64,000 nt of DNA, from the NCBI RefSeq assembly GCF_036924535.1, contig NZ_JAZHRT010000001.1, positions 1-64,000 of the forward strand, given 5' to 3'. Below are positions 61,674-64,000 of the stretch, piece after piece; the stretch's first letter is position 1; each line of letters begins with the position of its first letter. The DNA is from Bradyrhizobium sp. AZCC 2262 (lineage in GTDB: Bacteria > Pseudomonadota > Alphaproteobacteria > Rhizobiales > Xanthobacteraceae). The notes under the pieces were generated by a model. The model did not search any database. It was not told the DNA's origin and worked only from the letters and a program-made list of their open reading frames with translations. The position numbers and the translations under genes were made by a program.

Positions 61674-63026
61674 TCACTTCGCCTTCAGAAACTCGCCGAC
61701 TTCCAGCAGCACGAACTCGTTGTCGTCCGCCTTGTTGGGATCGCGGCTCGACGAGAACGGCAAATTGTTGTCGTTGCCGACGATGATATGCGTCTCGTCG
61801 ACGCGGTCGACGTTCTCGATGGTGAAGAACGGGAAGGTCAGGACGCCGTCGTTGAGCGGCTTGCGCGCCTTGTTGTCGGGGTCCTTGATCTTCATCAGGT
61901 CGATATAGGCGATCTTGCGCACCGGCTTGCCGACATTGGCGTTGGAAAGTTCGACCTTGTAGACGCGCTTGAATTTGGCGAGATCCGAAAAGCAGTTTTC
62001 GCCGCGTTGGCCTTGCGGGCAGGCCTTGTCCGCGGTGCCCTCGCCATTGTCGCGCTCGATGATCAGGCCGCTGGTGGCGTCGATCATGTTGAAGTCGCCG
62101 ATGGCGTTGCCGTTCTGCTCGAATACATATTGCCAGTATCGGCCGGTAAACTTCTCCGCGGCGACGTCGAATTCGAGAATCCGCGAAGCTTCCTTGCCGT
62201 CGACCTTTTCAAAGTCCTTCTTCTCGGCGTCCCACAACGGACCTTCGAGCAGGCCGTAGAGGAATTTCCCGTCCTTCGACGCGGCAAAGCCTTCATAGCC
62301 CTTGGAGCGGCGCAGATTGACCGTGGTGTAGGTCGCGCCGGGTGCGGCCGGCGACTGCACCGACCAATGGTCGGGCGAGCGCACCGGCTTGCCGTCGGCG
62401 GTGGTTTCGAACACGGCCAGGATCTTGCCCATCCTGTCGGCCTTCAGCACATAGGGCCCGAACTCGTCGCCGATCCAGAAGGTGTCGCCGATGATCTGAA
62501 AACCCTCGGTGTCGAAATCGGCGCCGGTGAGATAACGTTTTGCCGTGTCCTCGTGCAGGATGCGGAACGGCACCTTCTTGTCGGGATCGTGCAGGAAGAT
62601 GGTTTCCTGCCGGTCGATCTTGCCGGTCGCCCAGTCAATCTTGTGGCGGTTGAGGTAGAGCATCGAATCCGCCGAGTTGTAGCGCGAGCCCATGCCGTTG
62701 TCGGTGAGCACCCAGAACGAACCGTCCGGCATCACCTTGATGCCGGAATGGCCCTGCAGTGGCTGGCCCTTGAATGGCAGCGATACGCCGGTGGGGCGCT
62801 CGTAGGATTTGCCCATCACGCTGCCGATCGCGTCGACGCGCTTGCCGGTGGTGTATTTGCCCGCGGTCTTGAGATCGTCGGGCGCATCGGTGGGGGCGTC
62901 GATGAAGGTCTGCGCCGGCAGAACGGCGTGGCCCTTCAGCGTGGCGGGAAATTCGCCTTCGCCCTGCGCAAATGCAGCGCTGGCCAGAAAGACTGAAGCG
63001 ACGGAGCAGAGCAATGACACGCGCAT
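61674..63026 (-). CDS. Exported esterase-like/phytase-like beta-propeller protein
   Basis: 450 residues with a signal peptide (VSLLCSVASVFLASAAFAQ). The mature part matches the esterase-like activity of phytase family (PF13449): GHSGIKVMPDGSFWVLTDNG, FDTEGFQIIGDTFWIGDEFG, SKGYEGFAASKDGKFLYGLL, DFNMIDATSGLIIERDNGEG and ENVDRVDETHIIVGNDNNLP. These metal-binding beta-propeller blocks suggest a periplasmic phosphatase/esterase-type protein, substrate unproven. Divergence within the family is large. Confidence 0.88.
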   Translation of the reverse strand: MRVSLLCSVASVFLASAAFAQGEGEFPATLKGHAVLPAQTFIDAPTDAPDDLKTAGKYTTGKRVDAIGSVMGKSYERPTGVSLPFKGQPLQGHSGIKVMPDGSFWVLTDNGMGSRYNSADSMLYLNRHKIDWATGKIDRQETIFLHDPDKKVPFRILHEDTAKRYLTGADFDTEGFQIIGDTFWIGDEFGPYVLKADRMGKILAVFETTADGKPVRSPDHWSVQSPAAPGATYTTVNLRRSKGYEGFAASKDGKFLYGLLEGPLWDAEKKDFEKVDGKEASRILEFDVAAEKFTGRYWQYVFEQNGNAIGDFNMIDATSGLIIERDNGEGTADKACPQGQRGENCFSDLAKFKRVYKVELSNANVGKPVRKIAYIDLMKIKDPDNKARKPLNDGVLTFPFFTIENVDRVDETHIIVGNDNNLPFSSSRDPNKADDNEFVLLEVGEFLKAK

Positions 63027-63133
63027 GGCGGATCTCCTGTGAATGATGGTGCGCTGTGTCTTGCGGAGCTGCTGTTACAGTTGACTGACAGTTTTGTGAA
63101 AGCCACGTAACGCCGTGGGATAAAGCTGCGGCG

Positions 63134-63940
63134 TTATGCCGTTGGCGCGCCGGTGGGCCGCATGGTCTGCGGCAGCAGGAACGGCACGCCGTCCTCGGTG
63201 TAGTCGATCGTGACGTCGACCTCGAAAATCCGGCGGATGGTCTCGGCCGTGATCGCATCGGTGCGGCCGCCGTCGACGGCGAGCTTGCCACGGTGCAGCA
63301 GCACGATGCGGTCGGCGAAGCGCATTGCCAGATTGAGGTCGTGCAGCACGGCGATCACGGCGGTGCCATTCTGCGCGCGCCCTCTTGCCGTCTCCACCAG
63401 ATCGATCTGGTGGCGCATGTCGAGGCTGGAGGTCGGCTCGTCCAGCAGCAGCAGGCCGGGGCCGTGCAGTTGTTCGCCGCAGGCGAGCTGCACCAGCACG
63501 CGGGCAAAATGCGCGCGCTGCTGCTCGCCGCCGGAGAGCGTCGGCAATTGCCGGTGGCTGAAAGGCGTGAGCCCGACCTCGTCCAGCGCCGCATCGACCA
63601 GCCTTTGCGCGGCGGCGCGGCCGGTGTCGCCCGCGCCCATATGGACGATTTCCTCGACCGTGAACGGGAAGGTGACGTTGACATGCTGCGACAGCATCGC
63701 GCGGTGATGGGCGAGAGCGCGCGGCGCATAGAGATGGATGTCGCGCTGCTTCAATTTGATCTGCCCGCGCGTCGGACGAAGATCGCCGGACAGCATTCGC
63801 AGCAGCGTCGATTTGCCGGCGCCGTTGGGGCCGACGATCGCGACCATTTCGCCGGCCGCGATGCGCAGATCGATGCCGTCGACCAGCGTGGCGCCGCCGA
63901 CCACCATCGAGACCGCCTGCGCTTCGAGAATTGCGGTCAT
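63134..63940 (-). CDS. hmuV: Haem ABC transporter ATP-binding protein
   Basis: 268 residues. ATP-binding subunit of the haem importer HmuTUV. Walker A GPNGAGKST, signature LSGGEQQR, Walker B LLLLDEPTSSLDMRH and the H-loop LHDLNLAMRFADRIVLL are complete. HmuV-typical blocks are LSQHVNVTFPFTVEEIVHMG and HRQLPTLSGGE. Its ATG overlaps the stop of the permease gene (ATGA), consistent with a hmuTUV operon extending beyond the right edge. Iron control by Irr or Fur is expected but its box, if any, is outside the window. Confidence 0.96.
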   Translation of the reverse strand: MTAILEAQAVSMVVGGATLVDGIDLRIAAGEMVAIVGPNGAGKSTLLRMLSGDLRPTRGQIKLKQRDIHLYAPRALAHHRAMLSQHVNVTFPFTVEEIVHMGAGDTGRAAAQRLVDAALDEVGLTPFSHRQLPTLSGGEQQRAHFARVLVQLACGEQLHGPGLLLLDEPTSSLDMRHQIDLVETARGRAQNGTAVIAVLHDLNLAMRFADRIVLLHRGKLAVDGGRTDAITAETIRRIFEVDVTIDYTEDGVPFLLPQTMRPTGAPTA

Positions 63941-64000
63941 AGCGAAACCAGCCCGCGCTGGCGCAACAGCATCCCCAGGAAGAACGGCGCGCCGATCGCC
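63937..64000 (-). CDS. hmuU: Haem ABC transporter permease, C-terminal end (partial)
   Basis: The last 20 codons are visible, ending AIGAPFFLGMLLRQRGLVSL. This is the usual C-terminus of FecCD/BtuC-type permeases, with the GAPFF block followed by a basic residue cluster. It overlaps hmuV by 4 bases, so it is the expected HmuU partner. The rest lies beyond the window. Confidence 0.85.
   Translation of the reverse strand, partial: AIGAPFFLGMLLRQRGLVSL

Overview
This window looks like a chromosomal segment of an alphaproteobacterium of the Bradyrhizobium / Nitrobacteraceae type. The evidence is high-GC codon usage, the gene orders lgt followed by a COG1565 methyltransferase and rplY-pth-ychF, an alphaproteobacterial serC leader, Omp25/RopB-like barrels, DUF992 and DUF486 families, and many short intergenic palindromic repeats of kinds common in Bradyrhizobium. 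The genus is inferred from family resemblance, not from a database match. I saw no rRNA or tRNA gene, CRISPR array, prophage or intact insertion sequence.

Layout. 1-2.9 kb (minus strand): an NDUFAF7-like methyltransferase cut by the left edge, lgt, a GNAT protein and a dienelactone hydrolase. 3.1-6.2 kb (plus): a UbiK/BMFP protein, rplY, pth and ychF. 6.3-12.1 kb: DUF4282, two tandem MaoC hydratases, small membrane proteins, an exported barrel-like protein and two NTF2-like proteins. 12.1-13.5 kb: repeat-rich, low coding content. 13.5-17.5 kb: GrpB, a D-cysteine desulfhydrase-like enzyme, and an unrecognised 519-residue protein coupled to a NUDIX hydrolase. 17.5-25.9 kb: a long UvrB, an unknown three-TM protein, small proteins, a flavin monooxygenase-LysR pair and a TauE/SafE permease. 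26-39 kb: three glutathione transferases, glyoxalase-like and HAD proteins, a CWC protein, the secreted DUF1800-DUF1501 pair, a GIY-YIG nuclease between two palindromic repeat pairs, an aldo/keto reductase, a PAS protein, DUF486 and a PQQ sugar dehydrogenase. 39.7-50.1 kb: an aspartate aminotransferase, two DUF992 proteins, a methyltransferase-TetR pair, an EF-G-like GTPase, aroE, two tandem exported paralogs and an FMN 2-hydroxyacid dehydrogenase. 50.3-64 kb: glmM, a fosmidomycin-resistance-type MFS pump, two outer-membrane barrels, another GST, a GNAT protein, serC and serA, a MuiA-like protein, a phytase-esterase-like protein and hmuV with the end of its permease.

How the genes work together. 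Most of the window is core metabolism and envelope biology: lipoprotein maturation, ribosome and translation upkeep, serine synthesis from 3-phosphoglycerate (serA, serC), shikimate and amino-sugar steps, haem uptake and outer-membrane proteins. Accessory signal is concentrated in three places. One is the unknown 519-aa protein plus NUDIX pair. The second is a set of at least ten REPIN-like inverted palindrome pairs in several sequence families. The third is a GIY-YIG nuclease gene packed between two copies of one of those families, an arrangement that resembles RAYT/REPIN loci with a different nuclease. The first and third are my best candidates for something undescribed.
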